From positions 1 through 55,892 of the forward strand of contig CALBTT010000102.1 in assembly GCA_937967645.1 (NCBI GenBank): 55,892 nucleotides of DNA, written 5' to 3'. Under the pieces are notes generated by a model. That model did no database searches, was not told the origin of the DNA, and saw nothing but the letters and a program-made list of their open reading frames with translations. Positions 36,335 through 45,286 of this stretch are shown piece after piece. Numbering within the stretch: the first letter of the stretch is position 1; each line of letters begins with the position of its first letter. The DNA comes from an uncultured Zoogloea sp. Its GTDB lineage: Bacteria; Pseudomonadota; Gammaproteobacteria; Burkholderiales; Rhodocyclaceae. A program made the translations under genes and the position numbers.

Positions 36335-37591
36335 ATGGAAGTTCTGGTCATCGGCGCCGGCCTAGCTGGCGTCACGAGCGCCTGGTATCTCAACCAGGCT
36401 GGTCACTCCGTCACCGTCGTCGACCGCCGGGCCGGGCCGGGGATGGAAACGAGCTTTGCCAACGGCGGGCAGATTTCCGTCAGCCACCCGGAGCCGTGGG
36501 CCAATCCCTCCGCACCGGCCACCGTGCTGCGCTGGCTCGGCCGCAAGGATGCGCCGTTGCTGTTCCGGCTGCGTGCCGACCCCGCCCAGTGGCGCTGGGC
36601 CGCGGCCTTCCTGCGCGAGTGCCTGCCGGGCCGCACGGCCTACAACACCCGCGCCATTGCCAACCTGGCCCTCTACAGCCGGCGTGAGCTCAAGGCCCTC
36701 CGCGAGGGCCTTGAGCTGGAGTACGACGCGAGCGAGGCCGGCATCCTTCACCTGTTCCAGAGCCGGCGGGAGTTCAAGGGGATTCCAGCGCGCCAGAAGG
36801 AACTTGCCGCGCTGGGTATTCAGACCCGGCTGCTGAGCGCGGATGAGGCGGTCGCCCTGGAGCCCGCCCTGTGCAAGGTGCGTCCACAGCTGGCCGGCGC
36901 CCTGCACGGCCTGGATGACGAAAGCGGCGATGCCCACCTGTTCTGCCAGGCCCTCGCCGCCAAGGCCGCGGCAGCAGGCGTCCGCTTCTCCTTCGACAGC
37001 AATCTTTACGAATTCGACATCGTCAGGGGAAAGATCCGGGGCGCCCGGGTGCTCGACGGACACATGCGCGCGGGCGTCTTCAAGGCCGATGCCGTGGTGG
37101 TGGCCGCCGGCAGCTACAGCCCGGGGCTGCTGAAACGCTTTGGCGTGAAGCTGCCGATCTATCCGGTGAAGGGCTACTCCGTCACCGTCCCGATCATCGA
37201 CGAGTCACTGGCCCCACGGCACAGCCTGACCGACGAATCCCGGCGAATCGTCTGCTCGCGCCTGGGCACCCGCCTGAGGGTAGCCGGCACCGCCGAACTC
37301 AACGGTTTCGACCTGTCCCCGAATCCGTTCCGCAGCGCATCCATCGTCAGATGGCTTGAGAACCATCTGCCGGGCGCCACCGACCTGAGCCGTGCGGAAC
37401 ACTGGTGCGGCCTGCGTCCGGCGACCCCGAGCAATTTGCCGCAGATCGGTCGCACCTTGATCGACAACCTGTATGTGAATGCCGGGCACGGCACCCTGGG
37501 CTGGACCCTCGCCTGCGGTTCGGCGAGGGCACTTGCCGACATTCTGGACGGCCACAGACCGGAACCGGATTTTCCGTTCCGGCTGGGCTGA
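36335..37591 (+). CDS. dadA: D-amino acid dehydrogenase small subunit DadA
   Basis: Membrane-associated flavoprotein that deaminates D-amino acids, typically D-alanine, and feeds electrons to the respiratory chain. A 418-aa DAO-family protein: FAD Rossmann motif VIGAGLAGVTSAWYL (5-19), ETSFANGGQIS (43-53, diagnostic for DadA), YPVKGYSVTVP near 275, and C-terminal GHGTLGWTLACGSA FAD contact. The ATG at 36335 follows AAGG. No alanine racemase gene is adjacent. It ends directly against the convergent PilZ gene with no bases between the stop codons. Confidence 0.95.
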   Translation: MEVLVIGAGLAGVTSAWYLNQAGHSVTVVDRRAGPGMETSFANGGQISVSHPEPWANPSAPATVLRWLGRKDAPLLFRLRADPAQWRWAAAFLRECLPGRTAYNTRAIANLALYSRRELKALREGLELEYDASEAGILHLFQSRREFKGIPARQKELAALGIQTRLLSADEAVALEPALCKVRPQLAGALHGLDDESGDAHLFCQALAAKAAAAGVRFSFDSNLYEFDIVRGKIRGARVLDGHMRAGVFKADAVVVAAGSYSPGLLKRFGVKLPIYPVKGYSVTVPIIDESLAPRHSLTDESRRIVCSRLGTRLRVAGTAELNGFDLSPNPFRSASIVRWLENHLPGATDLSRAEHWCGLRPATPSNLPQIGRTLIDNLYVNAGHGTLGWTLACGSARALADILDGHRPEPDFPFRLG

Positions 37592-38470
37592 TCAGCCCTC
37601 CGCCGTCTCCTCGAAGAGGATGCGGTAAACGAAGGCCGACAGTACGACCTGCTCGGCATGGGGCAGTTCGTCGAACTGAACACCGTGGTGCACCTGCGGG
37701 GCCTCGCCGTCCTGCCCTGCGGTGGCGTGCACCGAGCGAAGCACCGCGGGAATGGTCAGGTACTGCTCCACGTCGCTGACGACCACCCGGAACTTGATGG
37801 CAATCCGGTCGTCCTTGACACCCATGGGCGCCTTGGCCAACAGCATGGCGCCACCGATGCTCAGGTCCACAATCGTCGATGCATGGGAGCGCCCGTCCGC
37901 AGACGATACTGCGGCAATCAGGCTCACCCGGGCCCGCGCCCCGCGCCGCACCACCAACCCCCGCACCTGGGACGGATACGTCAGATGAAGGTGGGGGAAA
38001 GGGACATTGGCCACCTTGTAGACGGTCGCCCCAAAGGCAAACACGCTCTTGCCCGAGAACAGGCGCACGACGAAAGCCTGCCCCTCGCGCATCAGCAGGA
38101 CCTTGCCGTCCTGGGTCGGCGTGGTCACCAGCACACTCTTGCCCTTGAGATAGCCGATCAGCTTGACGTAGTAGCGTGCCTGTCCGGTATCGCTCTGGGT
38201 CTGCAACTGGAGGGTATCGCCGATATCCAGTTTGATCTCGTCAAAGCTGCAATTGTCACCCGCGGGCTTATCGCCGCTCTCGGTGTTGACGCGGGTCTCG
38301 CTCACCGGCAGCTTGCGGAACAGGCCGCGCTCCATCAGGGCCTTTTTCTGGGACTCCGTTTCGACGACCACACCACGGGCAAGCAGGAGCTGCTTCTTGT
38401 CATCGTAGAGAGGCCAGGGCACCGGCCGCCCGACCTCAACCTCGCCACTATTGACGCGCACAAAAGACAT
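37592..38470 (-). CDS. PilZ-domain c-di-GMP receptor, YcgR-like
   Basis: A 292-aa cytoplasmic protein. The N-terminal 55 residues carry a short module (RPVPWPLYDDKKQLLLARGVVV) resembling the tails seen in the HD-GYP operon. A YcgR-type N domain (about 78-168) is followed by a PilZ domain (about 170-285). Both c-di-GMP-binding signatures are intact: RRGAR (175-179, RxxxR) and DLSIGG (202-207, D/NxSxxG). YcgR proteins slow flagellar motors when c-di-GMP is high; no flagellar gene is nearby here. A single-gene unit with a 230-bp upstream gap. Confidence 0.9.
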   Translation of the reverse strand: MSFVRVNSGEVEVGRPVPWPLYDDKKQLLLARGVVVETESQKKALMERGLFRKLPVSETRVNTESGDKPAGDNCSFDEIKLDIGDTLQLQTQSDTGQARYYVKLIGYLKGKSVLVTTPTQDGKVLLMREGQAFVVRLFSGKSVFAFGATVYKVANVPFPHLHLTYPSQVRGLVVRRGARARVSLIAAVSSADGRSHASTIVDLSIGGAMLLAKAPMGVKDDRIAIKFRVVVSDVEQYLTIPAVLRSVHATAGQDGEAPQVHHGVQFDELPHAEQVVLSAFVYRILFEETAEG

Positions 38471-38667
38471 CGCTTCCCCGCCCCTCTAGACCTGATGGGA
38501 AGGCATATCGTCACGGCGGGCGACGACTTTAGCTCAGGCACTCGAACTCGAGCGCAGGCGCCATGCGAAGGCGATATCCGAGCGCAAAAAGGGCACAACC
38601 AGAAAGCACAATGCCGACACGAAGTCGGCACAGGCAAGGCCCGGCAACACGGCCTCGGGCCACGCGT

Positions 38668-38688
38668 CCACCGCCGGGAGGGCGGTGG
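38668..38688. repeat. Hairpin after the haemerythrin gene
   Basis: CCACCGCC (38668-38675) and GGCGGTGG (38681-38688) with a 5-nt loop lie 13 nt beyond the haemerythrin stop on the minus strand. No T-tract. A second 7-bp stem (TGCCGAC / GTCGGCA) lies about 45 bp further on. The rest of the 38471-38700 gap shows nothing recognisable. Confidence 0.5.
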
Positions 38689-38700
38689 GCTTGAAACGGA

Positions 38701-39192
38701 TCAGGCCGGCTGCTGCTCGGCCTCGGGCTTCACCGGCGGGGTGCAACAGGACGAGGAGCCATCCCCGCAGTCGGGCGCCGGCGGATTGCGGATTTCGCCG
38801 GTTTCGGTATCAAAGCCGATGGACTCGATGTAGGAGGCCAGCGCGGCATCCATGGATTCGACATGGTTGTCGAACCAGATCGGCAGTTCCTGGAGCAGCT
38901 GGCGCCCCAGGGCCGCATCACCGCGCTCGACGCGCTTGCGCACATCCCGGCACACGGCGATCACGCGATCGTGCTCGGCCTTGTGGCAGCCCGGAAAACC
39001 GATCTTTTCCATCCAGCGATTTTCCTGGTCGAAATGCTCGACCGTATGCGCCAGGAAGGCATCCATCTCGACCAGCAGCGCGTCACCTTCCGCTGCGAGC
39101 ATGCGGTTGTAGGCCTCGACGAACTCCTGGTGGGTCTGATCCATCACCCCCAGACCCAAGGTCAGTTTTTCAGTCCATTCCATCGCAGCCAT
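38701..39192 (-). CDS. Bacteriohaemerythrin with Cys-rich tail
   Basis: A 163-aa four-helix di-iron oxygen-binding protein. All ligands are visible (numbering from ATG 39192): the His of MDQTH (21), HFDQE (53-57), HKAEH (70-74) and the HVESMD His/Asp pair (110, 115). The domain ends near residue 130. A tail follows with three cysteines (CGDGSSSCC) and a Pro/Glu end, which is not part of the normal fold. The ATG at 39192 follows GAGG; the longer frame begins at a TTG. Single-domain haemerythrins carry or sense oxygen. Confidence 0.92.
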   Translation of the reverse strand: MAAMEWTEKLTLGLGVMDQTHQEFVEAYNRMLAAEGDALLVEMDAFLAHTVEHFDQENRWMEKIGFPGCHKAEHDRVIAVCRDVRKRVERGDAALGRQLLQELPIWFDNHVESMDAALASYIESIGFDTETGEIRNPPAPDCGDGSSSCCTPPVKPEAEQQPA

Positions 39193-39298
39193 GTCGGGAA
39201 ACCTCAAAATATGAAGATGCTTGCAACTCTATCGTCCAACCCCTGGGGGCACCCTGAGCCAGATCAATCAGGCCCGCCCAGCCTCAGGGACAGGCCGC

Positions 39299-39748
39299 TT
39301 ACTTGACCAGCTTCAGGTGGGCACGCAGACCACCACCCTTGGGCGGCTCGGGGGGGGTATCGGCGACCTCATCGGGCGACCCCTCCGAGACCTCAGCCGC
39401 CTCGTCCTCATCGATGGAAGACTCACCATCCGCCAGGGAGACCGGCTCGAAGGCCATGCCATGCCCGTTTTCGCGGGCATAGATCGCCGAGACGTTATCG
39501 ATCGGCACGGAAATATTCTGGGCAACCCCACCGAAACGCGCCTGGAAGGCGATCATCTCGTTGCCCATGACCAGACTCTGCGTGGCATCGGGGCTGATGT
39601 TCAGGACGATCTGGCCATCCTGCACGAAGTTGCGGGGAACCAGGGTGCGGCGATCGACCGCCACTGCGAGGTAAGGCGTGAGCCCCTGGTCCACGCACCA
39701 CTCATGAATGGCGCGGATCAGGTAGGGCTTGGTGGAAACTTCACTCAT
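39299..39748 (-). CDS. sspB: ClpXP adaptor SspB
   Basis: A 149-aa adaptor that tethers ssrA-tagged proteins to the ClpXP protease. The folded domain (about 5-110; STKPYLIRAIHEWCVDQGLTPYL, FQARFGGVAQNISVP) is followed by an acidic disordered linker and a C-terminal ClpX-docking motif LRAHLKLVK. Lies downstream of sspA on the same strand, separated by a hairpin. The SspA-SspB pair after bc1 genes is typical of betaproteobacteria. Confidence 0.96.
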   Translation of the reverse strand: MSEVSTKPYLIRAIHEWCVDQGLTPYLAVAVDRRTLVPRNFVQDGQIVLNISPDATQSLVMGNEMIAFQARFGGVAQNISVPIDNVSAIYARENGHGMAFEPVSLADGESSIDEDEAAEVSEGSPDEVADTPPEPPKGGGLRAHLKLVK

Positions 39749-39810
39749 GACCTGTGGCCTCAGGCGTGCGGACCCGGAACAGGCCGCAGAAACGGGAGAT
39801 AAAAGGGAAC

Positions 39811-39835
39811 GGGGCTGCGTTCAGCACGCAGCCCC
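39811..39835 (-). terminator. Hairpin between sspA and sspB
   Basis: A perfect 10-bp stem (GGGGCTGCGT / ACGCAGCCCC) with a 5-nt loop starts 8 nt after the sspA stop. On the minus strand GTTCCCTTTT follows, an imperfect U-tract. It is likely a partial terminator or mRNA-stabilising element inside the ssp operon. Confidence 0.65.
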
Positions 39836-39843
39836 GGAATGCA

Positions 39844-40440
39844 TCAGCGGCGCATGACCTTTTCGGACGGGGTCATGGCATCGATGAAGCCCTGGCGGCT
39901 GAAGATCCGCTCGGCGTACTTCATCAGCGGAGCGGCCGAACGCGGCAGTTCGATGCCATAGTGGTCCAGACGCCACAGCAGCGGGGCGATGGCCACGTCG
40001 AGCATGGAGAACTCGTCACCCAGCAGGAACTTCTGCTTGGTGAACATGGGTGCCAGCTGGGTCAGCTGGTCACGCACATGGGCGCGCTCCTTGTCGGCAC
40101 CCTTGGGATTCTTCTCCAGGGCGTCGATATGGGAGAACAGCTCCAGTTCGAAGGTGTGCAGCAGCTGGCGGGCCCGGGCACGCATGATGGGGTCGGGCGG
40201 CATCAGCTGGGGATGCGGGAAACGCTCGTCGATGTACTCGTTGATGATGTTGGACTCGTAAAGCACGAGGTCGCGATCAACCAGCACAGGAACCCGGTTG
40301 TACGGGTTGATGACAGCGATGTCTTCCGGCTTGTTGAAGAGATCGACATCAATCACCTGGAAATCCATGCCCTTTTCGAAGAGCACGATACGGCACCGGT
40401 GACTGAAAGGATCTGTCGTTCCGGAATACAAATTCATCAT
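39844..40440 (-). CDS. sspA: Stringent starvation protein A
   Basis: A 198-aa GST-fold protein that binds RNA polymerase and affects stress and late-phage-type transcription. Thioredoxin-like N-terminal half (MMNLYSGTTDPFSHRCRIVLFEKG, NPYNRVPVLVDRDLVLYESNIINEYI) and helical C-terminal half. The start at 40440 (MMNLYSG) fits the family; a longer frame adds 32 non-homologous residues. Third member class in the petABC-sspAB block. Confidence 0.95.
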   Translation of the reverse strand: MMNLYSGTTDPFSHRCRIVLFEKGMDFQVIDVDLFNKPEDIAVINPYNRVPVLVDRDLVLYESNIINEYIDERFPHPQLMPPDPIMRARARQLLHTFELELFSHIDALEKNPKGADKERAHVRDQLTQLAPMFTKQKFLLGDEFSMLDVAIAPLLWRLDHYGIELPRSAAPLMKYAERIFSRQGFIDAMTPSEKVMRR

Positions 40441-40471
40441 CGTTGTGTTACCCCACGGATACTCTGAATCA

Positions 40472-40501
40472 CGCACCACGCGCCGTGTGGCGCGGGGTGC
40501 G
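40472..40501 (-). repeat. Long GC-rich hairpin between petC and sspA
   Basis: Arms 40472-40484 and 40489-40501 pair over 13 positions with one mismatch around a 4-nt loop. No U-tract follows on the minus strand. Probable attenuator or processing/stability stem separating bc1 from ssp expression. Confidence 0.6.
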
Positions 40502-40551
40502 TCTTGCTCGGCGACAGCAAGGGAGTGCATCAGCAAACCCGCCGCCGAGTA

Positions 40552-41304
40552 TTAGTGGATGTCTTTCCAGAAGTTCTTCTTGAGCAGATAGGAAAGGACA
40601 AACAGCAGGCTCAGGAAAGCGATCACACCGGTACCGATGCTCTTGCGCTTCTCGGCCATCGGCTCACCCATCCACACCAGGTAGGAGACGAGGTCGGCAG
40701 TCGCCTTGTCGTACTCTTCCTTGGAGAGCTTGCCCGGCTTGCCTTGCTCAAGGGTGATTTCCTTGACCTTGTTGCCGTGACCGTCGTCCTTCTGCTCGAC
40801 CTTGGCAACCTGTTCGCCCTGCAGCTCGTACAGGACGTGCGGCATGCCAACGTTTTCGAAGATCACGTTGTTCCAGCCGGTCGGACGGCTTTCGTCACGG
40901 TAGAAGCTGCGCAGGTAGGTGTACAGCCAGTCCGCGCCGCTACCGAACTCGGAAGCGCGGGAGCGGGAGATCACGGTCAGATCCGGAGGCGCAGCACCGA
41001 AGAACACCTTGGCCTCGTCGCGTTGCATGGCAATGCGCATCGGCTCACCGATCTTGTCGGCGGTGAACATCAGGTTGTCCTTGATCATCTGCTCGGACAG
41101 GCCGATCTCCTGCAGCCGGTTGTAGCGCATGTAGCTGGCGCCGTGGCAGTTCAGGCAGTAGTTCACGAAGATCTTGGCGCCATTCTGCAGGGCAGCCGGA
41201 TCGGTGGACACCGGTGCCTTGTCGAGGTGCAGTTCGGGACCGCTGGCAAGCGCAAGCAGCGGTGCGAACAAGAGAGCTGACAAAAGTTTTTTCATGGCTT
41301 TCAT
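40552..41304 (-). CDS. petC: Cytochrome c1 of the bc1 complex
   Basis: A 250-aa haem c subunit of ubiquinol-cytochrome c reductase. Signal peptide at about 1-21; haem site CLNCH near residue 50-54, followed by ASYMRYNRLQEIG; APPDLTVISRSR; axial Met probably in the MPHVL segment; C-terminal TM anchor (about 225-245) ending KKNFWKDIH. It starts 6 nt after petB. An internal ATG at 41295 (MKKLLSAL) is an equally possible start. Confidence 0.96.
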   Translation of the reverse strand: MKAMKKLLSALLFAPLLALASGPELHLDKAPVSTDPAALQNGAKIFVNYCLNCHGASYMRYNRLQEIGLSEQMIKDNLMFTADKIGEPMRIAMQRDEAKVFFGAAPPDLTVISRSRASEFGSGADWLYTYLRSFYRDESRPTGWNNVIFENVGMPHVLYELQGEQVAKVEQKDDGHGNKVKEITLEQGKPGKLSKEEYDKATADLVSYLVWMGEPMAEKRKSIGTGVIAFLSLLFVLSYLLKKNFWKDIH

Positions 41305-41310
41305 TCTCTA

Positions 41311-42576
41311 TTAACCGGTCACCCGATCAGGTTCGGGCTTGCACTTGTCGATCTTCGAGTACCACGGCATCAGCAGGAAGAAGCCGAAGTAGATCACCGA
41401 GCAGATCTGCGACACCAGGGTGCGACCCGGGGTGGGGGGCAGAACGCCGAGATAACCGAGGATGAAGAAGCAAATCACGAAGACAACCAGGATGGCCTTG
41501 AACAGACCGCCCTTGTAGCGGATCGACTTCACCGGGCTGCGATCCAGCCAGGGCAGGAAGGCAATGATCACCACGGCAGCACCCATCGCCACCACGCCCC
41601 AGAACTTCGCGTCGATACCCAGCAGCGGATAGGTCACCGCACGCAGGATCGAGTAGAACGGGGTGAAGTACCACACCGGCGCAATGTGCGGCGGGGTCTT
41701 CAGCGGGTCGGCCGGGATGAAGTTGTTGAACTCCAGGAAGTAGCCGCCGCCTTCAGGGGCGAAGAACACGATGAAGGAGAAGACGATCAGGAAACCCACC
41801 ACGCCCACGATGTCCTTGACGGTGTAGTAGGGGTGGAAGGGGATGCCGTCCAGCGGGTGGCCGTCAGCGCCCTTCTTCTTCTTGATCTCGACGCCATCCG
41901 GGTTGTTGGAGCCGACTTCGTGCAGGGCGACGATGTGGGCGGCAACCAGGCCGATGAGGATCAGCGGCACAGCGATGACGTGGAAGGAGAAGAAGCGGTT
42001 CAGGGTCGCGTCGGACACCACGAAGTCACCACGGATCACCACGGACAGGTCCGGACCGATCACGGGAATCGCGGAGAACAGGTTCACGATCACCTGGGCG
42101 CCCCAGAACGACATCTGACCCCACGGCAGCAGGTAGCCCATGAAGGCTTCGGCCATCAGCGCCAGGAAGATCAGGGTGCCGAAGATCCAGATCAGTTCGC
42201 GGGGCTTGCGGTAGGAACCGTAGAGCAGGCCGCGGAACATGTGCAGATAGACGACGATGAAGAACGCCGAAGCACCGGTGGAGTGCATGTAGCGGATGAT
42301 CCAGCCACCCGGCACGTCGCGCATGATGTATTCGACGGAGGCGAAGGCCACCGGCACGCCGGACGCGTTGAGGGACGCATCGGGCTTGTAGTGCATCACC
42401 AGGAAGATGCCGGTGACGATCTGGATCACCAGCACCAGCAGGGCCAGGGAGCCGAAGAAGTACCAGAAGTTGAAGTTCTTCGGTGCGTAGTACTCGGTGA
42501 GGTGCCCCTTGATGGTCGACGTCAGCGGGAAGCGCGCGTCGATCCAGTCCAGAACAGCTTGAGATTTGGTCGTCAT
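41311..42576 (-). CDS. petB: Cytochrome b of the bc1 complex
   Basis: A 421-aa integral membrane subunit with eight predicted helices that binds two b haems and both quinone sites. Haem-ligand His residues are visible in the segments around MHSTGASAFFIVVYLHMF and FSFHVIAVPLILIGLVAAHI. The Qo-site motif reads PVWY (in HIAPVWYFTPFYS) where mitochondrial enzymes have PEWY. I recall this variant as usual in beta/gammaproteobacteria. It lies 3 nt after petA. A continuous chain, not split b6/subunit IV. Confidence 0.97.
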   Translation of the reverse strand: MTTKSQAVLDWIDARFPLTSTIKGHLTEYYAPKNFNFWYFFGSLALLVLVIQIVTGIFLVMHYKPDASLNASGVPVAFASVEYIMRDVPGGWIIRYMHSTGASAFFIVVYLHMFRGLLYGSYRKPRELIWIFGTLIFLALMAEAFMGYLLPWGQMSFWGAQVIVNLFSAIPVIGPDLSVVIRGDFVVSDATLNRFFSFHVIAVPLILIGLVAAHIVALHEVGSNNPDGVEIKKKKGADGHPLDGIPFHPYYTVKDIVGVVGFLIVFSFIVFFAPEGGGYFLEFNNFIPADPLKTPPHIAPVWYFTPFYSILRAVTYPLLGIDAKFWGVVAMGAAVVIIAFLPWLDRSPVKSIRYKGGLFKAILVVFVICFFILGYLGVLPPTPGRTLVSQICSVIYFGFFLLMPWYSKIDKCKPEPDRVTG

Positions 42577-42579
42577 CGT

Positions 42580-43173
42580 TTAGGCCTTTCCGTCTTCGCC
42601 GATCAGGATCTTGGTGTCGGCCAGGTACTTGTGCGGCGGAATTTCAAGATTGTCCGGCGCAGGCTTGCTCTTGTAGACGCGGCCAGCCATGTCGAAGGTG
42701 GAACCGTGACAGGGGCACAGGAAACCACCGGCCCAGTCAGCGCTCACACCGCTCTCGGCGCCCGTCTTGAACTTATCGGACGGAGAACAACCCAAGTGGG
42801 TGCAGATACCCACTGCAACCAGGATTTCCGGCTTGATGGAACGGGTTTCGTTCTTGGCGTACTCCGGCTGCATCGGCTTGTCGGACTTCGGATCGCTGAC
42901 CTCGCCGTCGGTCTTCTTGAGCGACTCCAGCATTTCCTTGGTGCGATTGATGATCCAGACCGGCTTGCCGCGCCACTCGACGGTCATCATCTGACCCGGG
43001 CCCAGCTTGCTGATATCCACTTCAACCGGCGCACCGGCTGCCTTTGCACGCTCCGACGGCGTCAGGCTCGCGACGAACGGCACGGCCGCGGCGACTGCGC
43101 CCACGCCCCCTGCCGCCGACGTCACCAGCAACAGCTGGCGCCGACCCGCATCCACTTTCTGATCCACGCTCAT
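42580..43173 (-). CDS. petA: Rieske iron-sulfur subunit of the bc1 complex
   Basis: A 197-aa periplasm-facing [2Fe-2S] subunit. Twin-arginine-type N-terminus (GRRQLLLVTSAAGG) and TM anchor at about 13-35, then the Rieske fold with CTHLGC (124-129) and CPCHGS (153-158). Cluster ligands are C124, H126, C153 and H156; C129 and C155 would form the disulfide. First gene of petABC, with a TATACT -10-like box about 57 nt upstream of the start. Confidence 0.97.
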   Translation of the reverse strand: MSVDQKVDAGRRQLLLVTSAAGGVGAVAAAVPFVASLTPSERAKAAGAPVEVDISKLGPGQMMTVEWRGKPVWIINRTKEMLESLKKTDGEVSDPKSDKPMQPEYAKNETRSIKPEILVAVGICTHLGCSPSDKFKTGAESGVSADWAGGFLCPCHGSTFDMAGRVYKSKPAPDNLEIPPHKYLADTKILIGEDGKA

Positions 43174-43229
43174 GGCCCACTAACCTCAATAAAAGAGACT
43201 TCGAAGATCGCAATACGGAAAACTTGCGG

Positions 43230-43235
43230 AGTATA
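43230..43235 (-). promoter_or_regulatory. Possible -10 box of the petABC promoter
   Basis: On the minus strand TATACT lies 57-62 nt before the petA ATG, a close -10 match. The -35 region is T-rich and poorly matching. The remaining 271-bp divergent gap to dacB shows AT-rich patches but no recognised operator. Confidence 0.45.
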
Positions 43236-43444
43236 GCGAAAACCCGTACCCAAAAAAAGGGCTATGGCGCTAAACCCGCGCCAGCATTGGGAATTATGGC
43301 AATCAACAGCACTTTGGAGGCCGCTCGGGCGCTCCCCGATGGCGTAATAATCCGCCCGTTTTGCGCAGTGCAACAGCGAGTTCACACGGCGTGAAGGCAT
43401 AATCGCCGCGTCGCACCGCCCCACGCGCCCCCCTAGCGCCTGCC

Positions 43445-44887
43445 ATGCCAAGCCTCCAGCCCGCCTGTATATCGCTTCACCTCGCCACCCTGCTGAGCTT
43501 CGCCGCACCGGCACCGATTGCCCAGGCCGCACCAGCCTGGCCGGCCGCCCTGGAGAGCAGTCTGGCCCGCGCGGCGATACCCCGCGCAGCCACCGCCGTA
43601 CTGGTTCAGGACGTGGATTCGGCCACCCCCGTACTGGCCCATCGGACCCGTGAGGCGATGAACCCGGCCTCCGTGATGAAGCTGGTGACGACCTATGCGG
43701 CCCTGGAGCAGCTGGGACCGACCTTTGCCTGGAAGACCCGCATCGCCGCAGAGGCGCCCGTCCGCAGCGGCGTCCTCAAGGGGAACCTGCATGTGATCGG
43801 CGGCGGCGATCCGCGCCTGTCGCGGGAACGGTTGTGGCTGCTGCTGCGGGAGCTGCGCAGCCGGGACATCCGTCGCATCGAGGGGGACGTGGTCACGGAC
43901 CGACGCTTCTTCCAGCTGCCCCCCCATGACCCCGGGGCCTTTGACCAGCGCCCGCTGCGGCCTTACAACGCCCCCGCCGATGCGCTCAACATCGACTACG
44001 GCGCCCTGCCCCTGCGGCTCATGCCGAACGCTGCGGGCGCCGAGGTGGGCATCGACCTGCTGCCTGCCGGGCTGAACCTGGACAACCGGATACGGCGCGG
44101 TGGAGCAGGCCCATGCCCCGACCCCGCGGCCCTGCTCACCGCAGACAGCCGGAGCGGCGCGAACGGCAGCAGCATCCTCACCCTGGAAGGCAGCCTACCA
44201 CCGGCCTGCACCGCAGCCTTCGACTGGAACCTGGCCCCGCTCCCCCCCGCCAGGCTGTTCGAAGGCCTGTTCCGGGCGCTCTGGCAAGAACTCGGCGGGG
44301 AGATCGACGGCCGCTTCGTGGACGGCACTGCCCCTACCGGCGCCCGGACGCTGGCGGAAAGCACCTCGCCCGCACTGCCCGAGGTTCTGCGGGACATGAA
44401 CAAATGGTCGAACAACGTGATCGCCCGCCATGTGCTCGCCACCCTGGGCGCGGAGAGCGAGCCCGGCCGTGACTCGGTCGTGGCCGGCAGCAGGGTGGTC
44501 GAACGCACCCTGGCCGCGGCCGGCATTCCCACCGAGGCCCTGGTGATCGAGAACGGCGCCGGACTGTCGCGCAACGAGCGGGTCAGCGCCCACACCCTGG
44601 GCCACCTGCTGATGGCCGCCTGGCGCAGCCGCAGCATGCCGGAGCTGATCGCCTCGCTGCCGATAGCCGGCCGGGATGGCACCGCCCGGCGGCGGGTGGC
44701 CAACAGCCCGGCGGCCGGGGCCGCCCACATCAAGACCGGCACGCTCGATGGCGTACGCAGCCTGGCCGGCTACGTGCAGGGCGCCAGCGGACACCGCTAC
44801 ATCGTGGTGCTGCTGATCAACCACCCCAATGCCAGCGCCGGACGGGATGTCCAGGATGCCCTGCTGGAATGGGTGGCCGGCCTCTAG
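43445..44887 (+). CDS. dacB: D-alanyl-D-alanine carboxypeptidase/endopeptidase (PBP4)
   Basis: Periplasmic class C low-mass penicillin-binding protein that trims or cleaves peptidoglycan peptides. A 480-aa chain with a signal peptide (about 1-29). Active-site motifs are intact: SVMK (76-79, SxxK), SNN (322-324, SxN) and KTG (430-432). The large insert between the first two motifs is typical of S13-family PBP4. Divergent from petABC; ends 9 nt from the convergent DUF2237 gene. Confidence 0.95.
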   Translation: MPSLQPACISLHLATLLSFAAPAPIAQAAPAWPAALESSLARAAIPRAATAVLVQDVDSATPVLAHRTREAMNPASVMKLVTTYAALEQLGPTFAWKTRIAAEAPVRSGVLKGNLHVIGGGDPRLSRERLWLLLRELRSRDIRRIEGDVVTDRRFFQLPPHDPGAFDQRPLRPYNAPADALNIDYGALPLRLMPNAAGAEVGIDLLPAGLNLDNRIRRGGAGPCPDPAALLTADSRSGANGSSILTLEGSLPPACTAAFDWNLAPLPPARLFEGLFRALWQELGGEIDGRFVDGTAPTGARTLAESTSPALPEVLRDMNKWSNNVIARHVLATLGAESEPGRDSVVAGSRVVERTLAAAGIPTEALVIENGAGLSRNERVSAHTLGHLLMAAWRSRSMPELIASLPIAGRDGTARRRVANSPAAGAAHIKTGTLDGVRSLAGYVQGASGHRYIVVLLINHPNASAGRDVQDALLEWVAGL

Positions 44888-44896
44888 GCCGACCGC

Positions 44897-45286
44897 TCAG
44901 CGATCCACGGCGTAGCGCTTGAGGGCCTCGAGGGGAATCACCTCCAGGGCCGCCACATGCGTGGCCGCGAGCACGACCGGAGGGGCGACGCCAGCCTCCC
45001 AGGCCTCGCGCCAGCGCAGGGCACACAGGCACCAGCGGTCGCCTGGCCGCAGGCCGGCAAAACGGTACTCCGGGCGCGGGGTGGACAGGTCGTTGCCGCG
45101 CAGGGCGCTGAAGGCCAGGAATTCCTCGCTGACCTTCACGCATACATGGTGACGCCCCAGGTCGTCCGGATCCGCCTCGCAGCAGCCGGTCCGCATCCAG
45201 CCGGTCAAGGGCGCATAACTACAGGCCAGCAACGGCCCCCCAAGCACATTGAGGGCGTCGCTTACAGGCAGGTCTTCGGTGCTCAA
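44897..45286 (-). CDS. DUF2237 family protein
   Basis: About 129 aa, soluble. Strong family pattern: NVLGGPLLACSYAPLTGW, RTGCCEADPDDLGRHHVC, GNDLSTPRPEYRFAGLRPGD and RWCLCALRWREAWEAGVAPPV. The conserved cysteines suggest a metal or structural site, but the biochemical role is unknown. The chosen TTG at 45286 overlaps the galE stop (TTGA), gives 12 residues before the conserved core and follows AGGGG. GTG codons at 45325 and 45337 are alternatives that would overlap galE more deeply. Confidence 0.82.
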   Translation of the reverse strand: MSTEDLPVSDALNVLGGPLLACSYAPLTGWMRTGCCEADPDDLGRHHVCVKVSEEFLAFSALRGNDLSTPRPEYRFAGLRPGDRWCLCALRWREAWEAGVAPPVVLAATHVAALEVIPLEALKRYAVDR

